Below are positions 1-11,007 of a DNA stretch of 64,000 nt, piece after piece. The notes beneath the pieces were generated by a model, which saw only the letters and a program-made list of their open reading frames with translations, ran no database searches and was not told the origin of the DNA. Origin of the DNA: Nephrocerus scutellatus (lineage: Eukaryota > Arthropoda > Insecta > Diptera > Pipunculidae); the NCBI GenBank assembly GCA_947095585.1, contig OX352761.1, positions 29,603,777-29,667,776 of the forward strand. Direction: 5' to 3'. The position numbers and the translations under genes are program-made. The number at the start of each line of letters is the position of its first letter. Positions within the stretch are counted from its first letter, which is position 1.

Positions 1-1764
1 GCCTCGGATGCACTAATGAACGACGAAGACAACGGCAACGAAAACGGCTAAACGATTTAAGAATTTTCTAATGGAACGCACGCTAACTGTATAGAGCTCG
101 AGCTGCACAGCAGATAGCCATATATTCGTCTCAACAGACGGACGGATAACCTGTCCAAATATAATTCTGACATAACAGCAATTCAGGAGATGCGATGGAT
201 GTGGAATGTTGTCTTACAAAAATCTGAATATGACATATATAACAGTTATATAACTGAAGAGACCAGAAACAACTACGGTCAAGCGATAGTACTCGCCGTA
301 AATGCAGGAAGAGAAAGTCCTGGGGGTGAGATACGGGTGTAGAAGAGAAATGTACCCGCCTTAAGAATACTGTCATTAGTATTGCTGACTACATCTTAGG
401 CAGTAGGTGTTGAGATCGAAACGACTGGTTCGATGACGGATGTAAGCTAGCGACTGAACGTAAGAATGTTGCGTACCGAGCAATGCAGCAATATCATAGA
501 ACGCGGGCACGCGAAGTTGAATATAATGAGCTCAGAAGCTATGAAAAAACAGTTCACCGGCGAAAGAAAGTAGCCTGGGAGAATAATATCTTCCGTGAAC
601 TAGAACAGTACAGAGAGCGATGACCGCATCAGGCACGGAAGTTCTATCAAAGAGTCCGCGCTATAACGTAATATACACAGTGTTGCAAATACTGCAAAGA
701 CAAAGAGGGTAATCTAATCGCCGATATCAAAGGCATCTTAGAGCGATGGGAAAAGCATTTTCATGAGTTGCTTAATAGCCAGCTAACTGAGGAATTGGAG
801 GCTCCACCAATGACCGAAGACCACACTGTGCTGCCGCCGTTAGCAGAGGTATAAATCGGCTCAAAAATCTGATGGTATCCCAGAGGAGCTGAATAAAACA
901 GGAGGCCCTGAAATACACCAAGAATTTCATGAACTAATAGTGCAAGTATGGAAGGAAGAAGCATTGGCAGAAGACTGGTGAAGAGGTATCCTGTAGCCCA
1001 TACATAAGAAAGGAGATATCACAAAATACAAAATAAAAAACGCGGATGGACAGGCCTGCGTCCTCTTCAACCTGGCGTTGGAGAAATTGATCCGAGACTC
1101 TGACGTAATAGCGAGAGGAACAATCCTCTATAAGTCCATTCAGATACTGGTTTTCGCAGACGATATTGATATTGTTGATAGAAACCGAAAAGCAGTACAG
1201 GAAGCTTTCATCCAGATGGAGCAGGTGGCACGAAATCTGGGGCCACGTCTGCGAGTAGAAGATTCAACATTGGTCCCTCAATTCTAATAGTGGAGCGCGA
1301 ATTTGAAGTAGTGCAATACTTTGACTATCTCGGGTCAACTGTAGCAGCCGATAACAGCATGGAACCAGAAAAAGGCGCACGGTTGCTTAAAGCTAACAGT
1401 ACTTACATATGCATCCGAGACTTAGGTGCTTAGCAAAAAGCATTCTGACCTCTTAGCCGCGTTCGAGAAAAAAGTCTTACGGATAATTGTTGGCCCCGTA
1501 TGTGAGGAAGGACGATTCCGGAGACTCTATAATGATGAGATCTACGAGCGTTACCGCGATGTCGACATCGTGAAGAGAATTAAGCTCGGTAGGCTTCGAT
1601 GGGCAGGACACCTAGCTCGCATGAGCGAAGATGATCCTACGCGGAAAGTCCTATGCGGTAGTATTTATGGAACACGACAGTGAGGCCGACCAAGCCAATG
1701 AAGGATGGCGTAGACCAGGACGCCCAGAGTTTAGGAATGCAAACTGGATGACATCGGCTCGAAA
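1..1764 (+). mobile_element. RTE-like non-LTR retrotransposon, internally deleted relic
   Basis: Pieces of an endonuclease-reverse transcriptase ORF lie in order but in different frames. An APE endonuclease N-terminal piece (NLSKYNSD...AIQEMRWM, keeping the Glu of the QE motif) is at about 150-210. The linker between endonuclease and RT is at about 270-800. RT finger pieces (ELIVQVW, PIHKKGDIT) are at about 890-1030. The palm piece at 1078-1287 carries FADDIDIV. The C-terminal tail at 1426-1683 carries LRWAGHLARM. The endonuclease jumps directly from EMRWM into the linker, so most of its catalytic core is missing, and stops and frameshifts occur throughout. The family is known to move by target-primed reverse transcription; this copy cannot. 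The RTE assignment rests on the tail motif and ORF layout, so the clade is tentative. Close relatives occur at 27.0, 38.4, 44.2 and 59.9 kb. Confidence 0.85.
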
Positions 1765-2580
1765 TAGAGATATTTCTACCTGTAATAACCTGCCAAAACA
1801 GTAACCCCTGACCATAATGACAGGGATAGTGCAAAACAATCTCTTTCGGAAATCGAGTCAAAAATTTTCAGGTTTTCCTATGTTCACCTGGGTTGTACCT
1901 ATATTCTACCTGCAGCCTAATAGCGCATTTAGCCGCCATCTTCCTACTGAAGATTTGTAAGGATGAAAGCCCTATGAGGCAAGTACGCATGGCCTCGTGA
2001 TACCGAGACAGGCAATTCTATGAAGCTTCTGAAGCGTACTTGCCGCTGTCCGTTGAAGAACTTTCGGCCACAAAACTAGGGCCACGTACGTGGTTATTGG
2101 CCTCAGTATTGTTGTATACATCCAGTGAATCATTTTATGATTTAGACCCCATGTTCTGCCATAATGACGTCTTCTGGATTTAGTTTACTGAGGGAGATTC
2201 CAAGATATTTAACCTCACTGGAATAAAAGTGGTGCCATTGACATTGAAAAGTCATAGATCGACCAATCTTCTTTTTGTGAAAGGCAGTAGAATGGTTTTG
2301 CAAGGATTGATGGATAGTCCTTCTTTGCTGCTCCATTCTAAAACATGTAGTAAAGCACCCTGCATAACACTAATAATGGTTGTGCTGTTTTTACCACTAA
2401 CAAGAATTGCCAAGTCATCCGCATAACCAATGGTGATGTAACCTGCTCTCTGTAGATCGAATAGAAGGTTGTCGATTACTAGTGACCACAGAGGGGAGGT
2501 CACAGACACAGACACTCCCCCTGAGGTGGAAATAATATCTCGACTTACGAGCATGTGCATGCTGTCATACATGCCGTGTT
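1765..2580 (-). mobile_element. LOA/R1-like non-LTR retrotransposon fragment (RT palm and thumb)
   Basis: Read on the minus strand, 2572-2252 gives an RT segment with TSPLWSLVIDNLL (B box), GYADDLAIL (catalytic C box with the DD pair) and SINPCKTILLPF (D box). An overlapping frame at about 2142-2230 adds EVKYLGISL (E box). Sequence at 1765-2100 matches, at nucleotide level, the segment between RT and RNase H of the LOA-like copy at 18.5-18.9 kb. Frames are broken and both ends are truncated. It abuts the oppositely oriented RTE-like relic at about 1764. The clade (LOA rather than R1) is inferred from the RNase H found in the related copies. Confidence 0.75.
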
Positions 2581-4487
2581 AAAGAAATTAAAGAACAAAT
2601 AAAGACCTTAGGAAACAAAAAGCTATTGTTGGATTATTGTAGACGCATTATCTGAATTAGAAAACGAGGAAAGGAATTCAAAGAAGACTTCATTCTACGA
2701 ATATCTCAGGATATAAAGATACGAATTTCGAAAAACATTTAACAAAGTCGAGAATTTGGAAAGCTCAACGGTTTTTGCTGGTTTTAGATAAGTTATTGGT
2801 TTTTTTCTTATTTGATATGAAGTTGAGACATTGGCATTGCTTGTTGTGAACTTTCGTTATTTTTATGAACATTTCCATTACTATTAGGGTAAAACGCTAC
2901 GACATTTTCTGAGCACTTTCCTTAACTGTGAAATAGTACTTATTCAGATGACCACCTTTGGCCAAATTTGATTTCTTAGACGGGAGAAGAAAAGAGCTTA
3001 AAACTTTGTGGGCTTCTAAAGGATGCATATCACATAGCACGGTCTTGTTGAAACGACATGTTCACATAAAAATCAATCAGTTGATGACTCTTAAATAATT
3101 TGCTTTTATGTCGCTTAAAAGTTGACCAATGAATATTGCAGCGACACATCAAGCATTTCCTCTGATGTAGATGTATTGATTGACCCTATGATTTTCATAG
3201 CTCCAATTGTGACAATTTTGATTCTTTACAAACCAATTAAGTTCAAAATATACCTCATTGCATAAAATGATTGTGTTTAAAAAATTACCTCCCACTTTGT
3301 GGTTATCTAAAATGCATTAAAACGCATTGAAATATCGAATAGCGCTACATAATTAAATGCTAATAATGAATCGTCTCCGCACAAATGTAGTATTGGTTTT
3401 GTATTTTAATGGGATTTGAACTTCTAACATCCCGCTCAGTAGCCCACTTGAGCTTTGGCATTAATATTACTTAGTTCAAAAATTGACAAAAAGCTTCTTT
3501 AGCGTATTGATAACCAGAAAGTCTGTAAGAGTGAAAAATTGAGAAAGCCAGAACAGCTTATATTGGCTTTTACCTTTGTATAGAAAATTCTAGGCCGCTC
3601 CAGAGAGGTTAACAAAATCAACGAACATTTAAAGCCTTTCTACAAAGATTAACAGAATCCATGAAGCTACGAAACAAAAACATAAATTTCTATTGCTATG
3701 GAATTTTTGGCGTTCTCAGAAGCACTTTCTTTGATTAAAACAAAAAACTTAATGTGAAAAATTCAATGTTTTTATATGAAACGGCAGAGTTACAATGATG
3801 CATGTAAACTTCATTATAATCCCCATTTACATTATATACATGAGTGGTATTTTATGCGTAATAAGTTCATCGCATAGACAAAACCAATTTTACTTATCAG
3901 TCCCTAAATTATTAATTCGACAAGGCTACGTTATACGTTATGATGTCTTTCGTAAATAGCAGCTAAAATTCATCGCCCAGCAAAGTCTACAATATTTGTT
4001 TTTGGTGGATTTTAGGTAGCACCGCAAATGAACTACGTTAAGTAGTAGCAAGCGCCGGTAGAATAACTTCTATAAATTGCCACCTCGAGCGCACACTATT
4101 TCATTATACCACAAAGTAAGCAACGTCGGTACCGTACCGGAAAACTATCCAAAGTACAATTATGGGAGAAGTTAAGCGAATAAATTTTACGACGATAGAA
4201 ATTATACCAAACTTATATGCAAGGCACTAAGTAGTATGGGACTCAGAGAAACCAAATTTTGCATTCTCACCTGTAATAAATCAAAAGCAGCCTTATTGGT
4301 TTCGCATATGCCGACGAAATGAGGATTTTATACGATGTGGTTTAATAACAGACCAAGCACCGCCATCAGGTTTCTCATCATCGCATCATGTGGAAAATTA
4401 TGGAATTTATTTGTGTGTAAGTAATGAAAATTTGAAATTTTATTGGCCCTGCAAAAAAGTGCCATTAGACGGAGAGGTAAAAAAAAC
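2581..4487. other. Unannotated AT-rich stretch
   Basis: I find no convincing coding potential, repeat match or RNA gene here. The longest open frame on the minus strand at 4328-4513 has random-looking composition. Old, unrecognisable transposon sequence or ordinary intergenic DNA are both possible. Confidence 0.5.
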
Positions 4488-5340
4488 AACTCATAAAAAT
4501 TAAAATTTTTCATCTAAATTCTCTAATCGCAGAAATTGATATGGGAGCCCCTCGATCCTGGGTCATTTTTTTTTATTGTAGGAGAAAATCATCGAAAGAG
4601 ACATTTGACATCAGATGTTAAAATTGAAAATGCTCAGATCATTTTATTCTGAGCACTTAGAGCACGCTCATACTCTGAGCAAATAAGAAACACGGGCATT
4701 TTTCTTGAGAACTCTTTGACTGCTCTGAACTAATTTATGAAAACGCCAAATGACAGAATATTGTGAAAACTTGTTCTCCTATCTGTAAGTTGATATGGAC
4801 AAAAAAACGACATCAATAAAAATACAAATCAGTAAATTAGTAAGTTGAATTAAGCATAAAACATTTATGACTCGTTTCATTTGCTGGGTTCATTTGTGGG
4901 TGAGCTAAGATTTCTCTCTCGTGGTTTCAGTTTAACGTTGCATTTGCGAACTGTGCCCTGAGTACGGTACATACAGCTCAGCCGACTGCGCAGCACACAC
5001 CGCACACAGTCATTAAAGTACGACGGTATCTGATGCCACTATATGATGTTTGAAAAAATGTATAAGGGCCTTGCGGCTGAACCCGCGGCCCGATCACTAC
5101 CAAATTTTAGAAAAAGTATTGTTTATTGGGTATACATATGTGTGTAAAATTTTAAATTTGTATGGGAGCCCCACGATCCCGGGACCCGATCTCTTCCAAA
5201 TTTTAAAAGAAAGTATCGTCACCGGAAATACACATGTGTACAAAATTTCAGGAAAATCGGGCTTTAGGAAGTGCGTTAAAATTTGATAATTAAAATAAAA
5301 AAAATTGTATGGGAGCCCCCTGACCCCGGGGCCCGATCGA
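4488..5340 (-). repeat. TCTCTA repeat copy A, split by about 470 bp
   Basis: The 4488-4575 part carries the terminal signature ACTCATAAAAATTAAAA followed by AAATTCTCTAATC and the start of the GC-rich internal unit (GGGAGCCCCTCGATCC). The 5046-5340 part resumes with two to three internal units (CCCGATCACTACCAAATTTT, then an ACACATGTGTA core, then AAAATCGGGCTTT). The 4576-5045 sequence between them resembles nothing else in the window and is probably a later insertion; I could not find its target duplication. The right end joins an RTE tail at 5341. Confidence 0.65.
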
Positions 5341-5455
5341 CACCAGGACGCCCAGGGTTTAGAGATGCCAAACTGGATGACATCGGCTCGAAGAAACCGA
5401 TGAAGAAATTTTTTGCAGGAGGCAATGACCGTTTATGATGATGATGATAAAGCTG
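5341..5455 (+). mobile_element. RTE-like 3' end with GAT-repeat tail
   Basis: CAGGACGCCCAGGGTTTAG to the ATGATGATGATGATAA tract matches the last coding region and 3' tail of the RTE-like copies at 28.65-28.77 and 20.1-20.17 kb. It is an extreme 5' truncation, as is common when target-primed reverse transcription stops early. The trinucleotide tail in place of poly(A) is a family character seen in three copies here. Confidence 0.75.
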
Positions 5456-6575
5456 TAGCTGCGTTCAGAATGCATATGTATATTGCGAATCAACTGCATC
5501 ATCACAAGAGCACAAAGGGACAACTTTACACTACAACGAGAGAAAATCACAATACGAAAAAGAAAATGGATATGGGTCTTCGGTGTATACTGTTTAATAA
5601 GAGTATCTTAGTAAATCTTGTAGTAGTTGATAAAATCCATCATTTATTAGGCAGAGCGATCCTCTTTAATTTTGCGATTTAAGCGATTTTTGAACAAGCG
5701 TTGCGCTCAAGTGAAATATTCAGTTAAATTCCGCCTGTCCAGAAATTCAATGGCTCTGCACCTTGAATCCAATCTTCTTTTACATTTTTTAAAGATTAAA
5801 AATTTTGCACATTTACATTAAGCTGCTTTTTTCATCAACTATATTGCAATTTATTTAAAACTGTATTGGTTTTTTTTAACAGCAATGTCTTTGCTATCAA
5901 TCCCTGCCTGCCAATATTTTCGAGTCGACTAGTTTTAATAATATTTTATTATTTGTATATATTGTAGAAAGAAATTCTAACAATCTTAATAGCCTCTTTG
6001 TTAGTTCAGAATAAAACGTGGAAGCTGTGAGGTGTTTCGTTTCAAAAAAACTTTTAAAACTATTAAAACTAGTTTTAGTACATCTCCAAAACAACAAAAA
6101 TGAAAATCTCAAACGATACACTCTACTTACTACTACTACACAGTTATACTATTTTTAATGTCTTTTGTTTCCTTGCATTGTCTTCTTCGGCTGCTCCTGT
6201 AGTTTTTGACAATTTTTAATACATTCTTATACGACACCAAGTCATAATTACATTTTGACACTATTCCTACAATCACACACCCCTATATGTGTATATGCAT
6301 ATTATAGCACATTACCTAACTCGTATGTTCCGGCATATCCGGGTGTTGATAATGCTTGCAGCTCTTAAATTAAAACACATTACAAAGACGCCGAACAAAG
6401 TCGACGTGTGGCGACGACGCCAATGACGACCTTTTTGTGTAAGGAAATTCAACTGGAAAATGAGAAATCTTTAAATTGCTTCTTACCATATGGTCATATA
6501 CACACATACACTCACATTTTAGCACATTTAAAAGAATATGTAGTTTCGTAACTCAATGATTCCGGTCATTCTCTA
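5456..6575. other. Unannotated stretch
   Basis: Short open frames at 5413-5682 (+) and 5897-6121 (-) have low complexity and no recognisable motif. I see nothing that supports a gene. Confidence 0.45.
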
Positions 6576-6884
6576 GTGCACTCTCCTATATGTGACTTTG
6601 CAGTTGGAAGTGTGGTATGGAGCTCATCCTCTGTTGGCAAGAAAACTATACCACAACTCCATTTATGCGATAGCAATAGCTTGAAAGAGTGGACGCAGGA
6701 AAGCTTAGATTCAGGCGGTCGCCCACCGGTCGGTTGGGAAGTTTCTAGAATACCATATATGTATAGCGAACAGAATACCGAAAGACAACCAACTGTTAAA
6801 GTCTTCCAGAGAAAACCAATTTTCTACTATAATAACGAATTTTATAGCTCTTTATATGAGGTTAACCCTGCAAAGTTGGAATAA
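6576..6884 (+). CDS. Possible host exon, unrecognised 102-codon ORF
   Basis: I do not recognise this protein. The frame is open for 102 codons and is richer in mixed, non-AT-driven codons than its surroundings. It has no hydrophobic segment, and segments such as SGGRPPVGWEVSRIP look protein-like. A plausible 3' splice site (TATGTGACTTTGCAG) ends at about 6603, so this could be a terminal exon of about 93 codons rather than an ORF starting at the ATG at 6576. It ends in TAA and no AATAAA follows closely. It lies in one of the least repeat-rich stretches of the window. It may equally be chance or an undetected transposon piece. Confidence 0.25.
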   Translation: MHSPICDFAVGSVVWSSSSVGKKTIPQLHLCDSNSLKEWTQESLDSGGRPPVGWEVSRIPYMYSEQNTERQPTVKVFQRKPIFYYNNEFYSSLYEVNPAKLE

Positions 6885-7002
6885 TTTGAATTTCTTTATT
6901 ATTTTATGAGTGAAAGCACACACTGAAGAGTGTGAAAGCCGAGTCCATCGTCTCATCCTTTGGGGAATTAACTTTTTGCATAGTCTGTCGTAGTCTTATG
7001 TG

Positions 7003-7269
7003 GACATGAGTGTGGGTAATAACGTGTGGGATAATATCATGAACTGTGAATATTCAATAGTTGCATCTGAGGATGGTGTTGGTATTAATGTAGGTACTTT
7101 ATTGTTAGTAATGGGTGTTTTGTCTGCGTATTTGTATTTTGTATTTGGGCGTAGAAAATCAAATAAAACAAAATTAATTAAAATTTGGAAAGAGCTATGC
7201 AAATGTATTTTTAAAGATTCGCCTCAACTTAGCTCGTACCACATTTACACAGAATTAAATTTCTGTTAA
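7003..7269 (+). CDS. Candidate small single-pass membrane peptide
   Basis: The ORF starts at 7000 (MDM), with a second Met at 7006 giving 87 residues. A strongly hydrophobic run, VGTLLLVMGVLSAYLYFVF, lies at about residues 28-46 and is followed at once by GRRKSNKTK. That is a classic single membrane span with a basic cytoplasmic flank, giving N-outside/C-inside topology by the positive-inside rule. The N-terminal part is polar and acidic. I recognise no family. A spliced structure is possible because GTAGGTACT inside the span resembles a donor site. It lies 116 bp after the ORF ending at 6884 on the same strand, so the two may be exons of one transcript. No promoter or poly(A) signal is evident. 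Confidence 0.3.
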   Translation, partial: DMSVGNNVWDNIMNCEYSIVASEDGVGINVGTLLLVMGVLSAYLYFVFGRRKSNKTKLIKIWKELCKCIFKDSPQLSSYHIYTELNFC

Positions 7270-9249
7270 AACAACAAACACACGACCGCTATTTAAAAAT
7301 AGTATTGTACTGCTATCTAAAAGCCTAAATAGTTCGGCGATATAAAGAAAATGGTGACTTCAACTCACCCTATATACAAATTGCCATTTGCATTGAACGT
7401 TGTTAAAAGTAGAAGAAAAGTTGCATTTGTAGAAATATTTTTACATATATGTATAATTATATATATTTAGAAATATATGGTTTAGATAGACGGACACAAG
7501 TTAAATAAATAAACACAGAGAATACTATAAAAGGATTAACAACACTTTAAGAAGAAAAGGAAGATACATACATGTTTTTCTACTCGACAGCATTTGAAGT
7601 TAAGTTTTTACTGTGCTTAGAAGCAATTTAAGATAAAATGAAATTACTTAGAAGTTGTGGGATTTATCAAGTTGACAATGTTTTCTGCTTGAATGTATAT
7701 TGAGAAATTAAATAATGCAAAGAAACAACATCTGCAGAGGAAAAATTAAAAAAAAATTAAATAATCAAAAGAAATGCAAATTACATTAAAAAAAAATGAG
7801 ATTTACCAAAATTTTCTTTGTTCTTTCTTTTCAAACTTCAATAGAATGTATAATTGTACTGTAATTTTATGTGAACATTTCCTACTTCGGCGAAGAATAG
7901 AATTATAATAATAAGAACGGTGAAAAATATTTTTGGTCGAACCAGTTGCAATGCACTGCAATGCACTATTCTCTAGAACCACGGTTCCCAAGAAGATTAT
8001 AATTTAGTCACATAATCCTTTTTTAAAAAGTTGTACTATTCTTTAGGATTCAATTGTTCTTATTATTAATGTTCAAATTGTGATATCTTGAATAAAAAGT
8101 CCTTCCACTTGAACGTGACATACATCAACTGGAAAGCTAAATAAATCTGTAAAATATAATATATCTTGTCATTGTGAAAAATGTCTTTATGATGGTAAAA
8201 TAAAACCAGAGCTACAAACAGGCGAAATCACCAAAATTTATTTATCGATACTAGATTCTCGGTATATTGTTACCCAGCATTGTATTTTCTCAACAATTAA
8301 AACGAAGTTTATCTTGAACAAAATGCCCTAAATCTACGTGTGTATAATTATGTGCTTCTCGGACTCATTTCATATTTTAACCGTTTTAAACAACAACAAA
8401 AACAAGATTTCTTAAAATGGATTAAAATTAACAAACTATTCTTGCTGGTGTGGGTTGTCTTTCCGCTTGTGGTGGCCGTTACCCCTCAAATAGAACTGTG
8501 TTAAACTGTGTTTTCCTGTCCTAAGGTAAGGATTGCATTTATAATGTTTATAACTTTATATGTATACGAGTAGGACAAAGTCCTTTCGCTTTCTGAAGTT
8601 ACGAATATTTTAGGAGCTAGCTCGTTTAGAGTTTTCGTCAGACGAAAACTTTCTTAATGTAAAAAAAGTTTTATTTTTAGTTCGCTCTGTCCACGTTTTT
8701 CTCCTCATTTCTGCACAACATTGGTCCTATTCAACCGGAGATAAACGTGTCTCATGGTACAAATAAATATTCATCGTTATTGCGCGCAATATACAAAAGT
8801 TCATGTATAAAAAATGCGGGTTTAAGTATTACCCGCGGAGCTCTTATTTACAAGAGAATAAAGTCAAAAGTCGAGTTGACCTAAAAAAATGGATAATAAG
8901 AAATTGCAAAGAAAAGGTTATGTAAAAGATTTCAACTTGAAGATTTGCATCAGTGAAATAAGAATAGTGCAATTTTTACAATGCAGATGTTGTTAGCTTT
9001 TTCCAAAATTGTGCAAATAAATTGGAAAATTTTAATAGAAATAGTAATAATATTGTTTCGAAAAGTAGTTAGTAGCAAAGATAATGAAATACGAATCCTA
9101 AGAATCGCAATGTGCATACTCCGTCCAAAAATATGCACAGAATTAGAATTGCACTTGTATACCATTAGGCTGTAAGATTAACCGACTATAAGTTTAAATC
9201 ATTATGTACTTGTGCTGTCAAAAGTGTAGTCAAACCTGTTCGAAGTATC
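7270..9249. other. Unannotated AT-rich stretch
   Basis: This is mostly low-complexity A/T sequence. Open frames at 7803-7991 and 8950-9175 overlap on both strands and look like chance. No repeat family seen elsewhere in the window occurs here. Confidence 0.5.
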
Positions 9250-9251
9250 TA

Positions 9252-10555
9252 ACGGGTGTTTTTTTAAGAGGTTGCCGATTTTTTTTTTGAATAAAGCAAA
9301 TATAAAATTATGAAATGACCAAAATTTTTTTTTATTTGGTAGATAATTTTTTGGCATTTAACATTTAAACACAATTTCTGGCATATGGCTACCACGACTA
9401 TTTTTCACAAATGTCATTCTGGAGGTCCAATTTTCCAGCACTTTTTCAAGCATTTGAGGGCGTATGTCAGCAATGACACGTTGAATATTGCTTTCCAAAG
9501 CGTCAATCGATTGAGGTTTATCCACATAAACCAATGACTTCACGTATCCCCACAAAAAGTAATCGAGTGGCGTCAAATCGCACGAACGCGGAGGCCAATT
9601 CACCGGACCATTTCTCGAAATAATGTTGTCGTTGAAAGTTTCTTTCAATAAGTCGATTGTTTCACGTGCTGTATGGCAAGTGGCACCATCTTGTTGAAAC
9701 CACATTTCATCCATATCCATATCTTCAAGATTTGACAACAAAAACTCATTTAACAAGGTTCTGTATCGATTTCCATTCACGGTAACGCGTCGTCCTTCCT
9801 CATTTTTAAAGAAATATGGACCGATGATCCCACCAGCCCATAGACCGCACCAAACAGTACATTTATCAGGATGCATTGGTAATTCTTGAACGGCGTGTGG
9901 ATTATCTTTGCTCCAAATGCGACAATTTTGTTTGTTGACGTATCCATTTAACAAAAAATGCGCCTCATCACTGAAGAGAATTTTACGGTAAAAAAATGGA
10001 TCTTCGTTCAATTGATTTAACGACCAATCACTGAATTCACGGCGCAAACGATGGTCGTGTGGCTTTAATTCTTGCACCAATTGAATTTTGTATGGCACCA
10101 AACCCAAATCTTTACGTAAAATTTTCCATAAAGTCGATGGACAAAGTCCAATTTGCTGAGCACGACGACGAATCGATAAATTGTCGTTTTCTTCGACACT
10201 GGCCTCAACGACAGCAATATTTTCTTCTGTACGAACTCTTCTCATTCTTGTCGGTGGCTTGGCATCCAAAAGAGTGAATGTAGACCGAAATTTGGTAATT
10301 ACGTTCTTTATGGTGGTCTCTGACGGACGATTATGTGCACCATAAAATTCACGAAGTGCTCTATAAACATTTTTAATTGAACACTGATTTTGAAAATAAA
10401 TTTCCACGATTTGAAAACGTTGTTCTGGAGTTAACCTATTCATAACGATTTGCCAAACAATACTGAGTAGAAATGCCACTTTGAGCTGTCAAAACAACTG
10501 TCATAAAATAAAACGACATCTATCGGAAAAACAAACCTCCTAAAAAAACACCCTT
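9252..10555 (-). mobile_element. Complete rosa-type (DD41D) mariner with TIRs and TA duplication
   Basis: The 1304-bp element has terminal inverted repeats of about 22 bp: GGGTGTTTTTTTAAGAGGTT at 9254-9273, and the complement of a copy differing at one base at 10534-10553. The outermost bases are AC on the left and AA on the right. TA dinucleotides flank it at 9250-9251 and 10556-10557, the target duplication made by all Tc1/mariner elements. It encloses one uninterrupted transposase. No other window copy shares these TIRs; the deleted mariner at 39.0 kb has different ends. Full length, near-perfect TIRs and an open reading frame point to a young insertion. Confidence 0.93.
9358..10479 (-). 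CDS. Mariner transposase, DD41D rosa group
   Basis: This 373-residue protein cuts and pastes the element by a DDE/D mechanism. The N-terminal helix-turn-helix region begins LTPEQRFQIVEIYF, and a second begins at about residue 90. The catalytic residues are Asp in ILFSDEAHF, Asp in WFQQDGATCHT, and a third Asp in CDLTPLDYFLWG. I count 41 residues between the second and third aspartates (taking the Asp of PLD), which places it in the DD41D rosa group rather than DD34D mariners or DD34E Tc1. Met13 (codon at 10443-10441, MNRLTPEQ) is a likelier start than Met1, because family members begin just before this motif; that gives 361 residues. No stop or frameshift is present. Whether it is expressed or active cannot be judged from sequence. 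Confidence 0.93.
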   Translation of the reverse strand: MAFLLSIVWQIVMNRLTPEQRFQIVEIYFQNQCSIKNVYRALREFYGAHNRPSETTIKNVITKFRSTFTLLDAKPPTRMRRVRTEENIAVVEASVEENDNLSIRRRAQQIGLCPSTLWKILRKDLGLVPYKIQLVQELKPHDHRLRREFSDWSLNQLNEDPFFYRKILFSDEAHFLLNGYVNKQNCRIWSKDNPHAVQELPMHPDKCTVWCGLWAGGIIGPYFFKNEEGRRVTVNGNRYRTLLNEFLLSNLEDMDMDEMWFQQDGATCHTARETIDLLKETFNDNIISRNGPVNWPPRSCDLTPLDYFLWGYVKSLVYVDKPQSIDALESNIQRVIADIRPQMLEKVLENWTSRMTFVKNSRGSHMPEIVFKC

Positions 10556-11007
10556 TACATGATTGCACATAGTATCTATTTTAATTAATTTATTTTATTT
10601 TATTTTATTTAACAATAGACGATCATATGAATACTCCATTGCATGGGAAGTTGTTTATAAGGAATGTTCTGGACTTTTCTAGATATTACTGTATATAAGA
10701 TTGGAAGTTTCTGGAAGCTTTTCAATGAGTATAAATAATTGGGGTTGACCGCAGAGAATTCATTAATTTTTTAGAATTCAACCAGTCAAGTTCAAAAAGT
10801 AATGACAAGAAGGCTGAGGTATCAGCTAAGTAAATAGTAGTACAAGTATTATAAGTGGCATTTAAAAGTTGTCCAGTATAAAATTGTGAACTGTTGTATT
10901 TTTTTGCTGTTTGTTTATTAAATTTTTATTTGTAAATTAATAAAGTTGTGTTGTTTTTAAATTCTCTATATTAACTTCGCGTGCCCGTGTGTTTGTTTGT
11001 TTGTGGG

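Noticed and set aside
1637..1861. Open frames on the minus strand over the RTE/LOA junction
   Set aside because: They are antisense shadows of two transposon relics and cross a junction between unrelated sequences.
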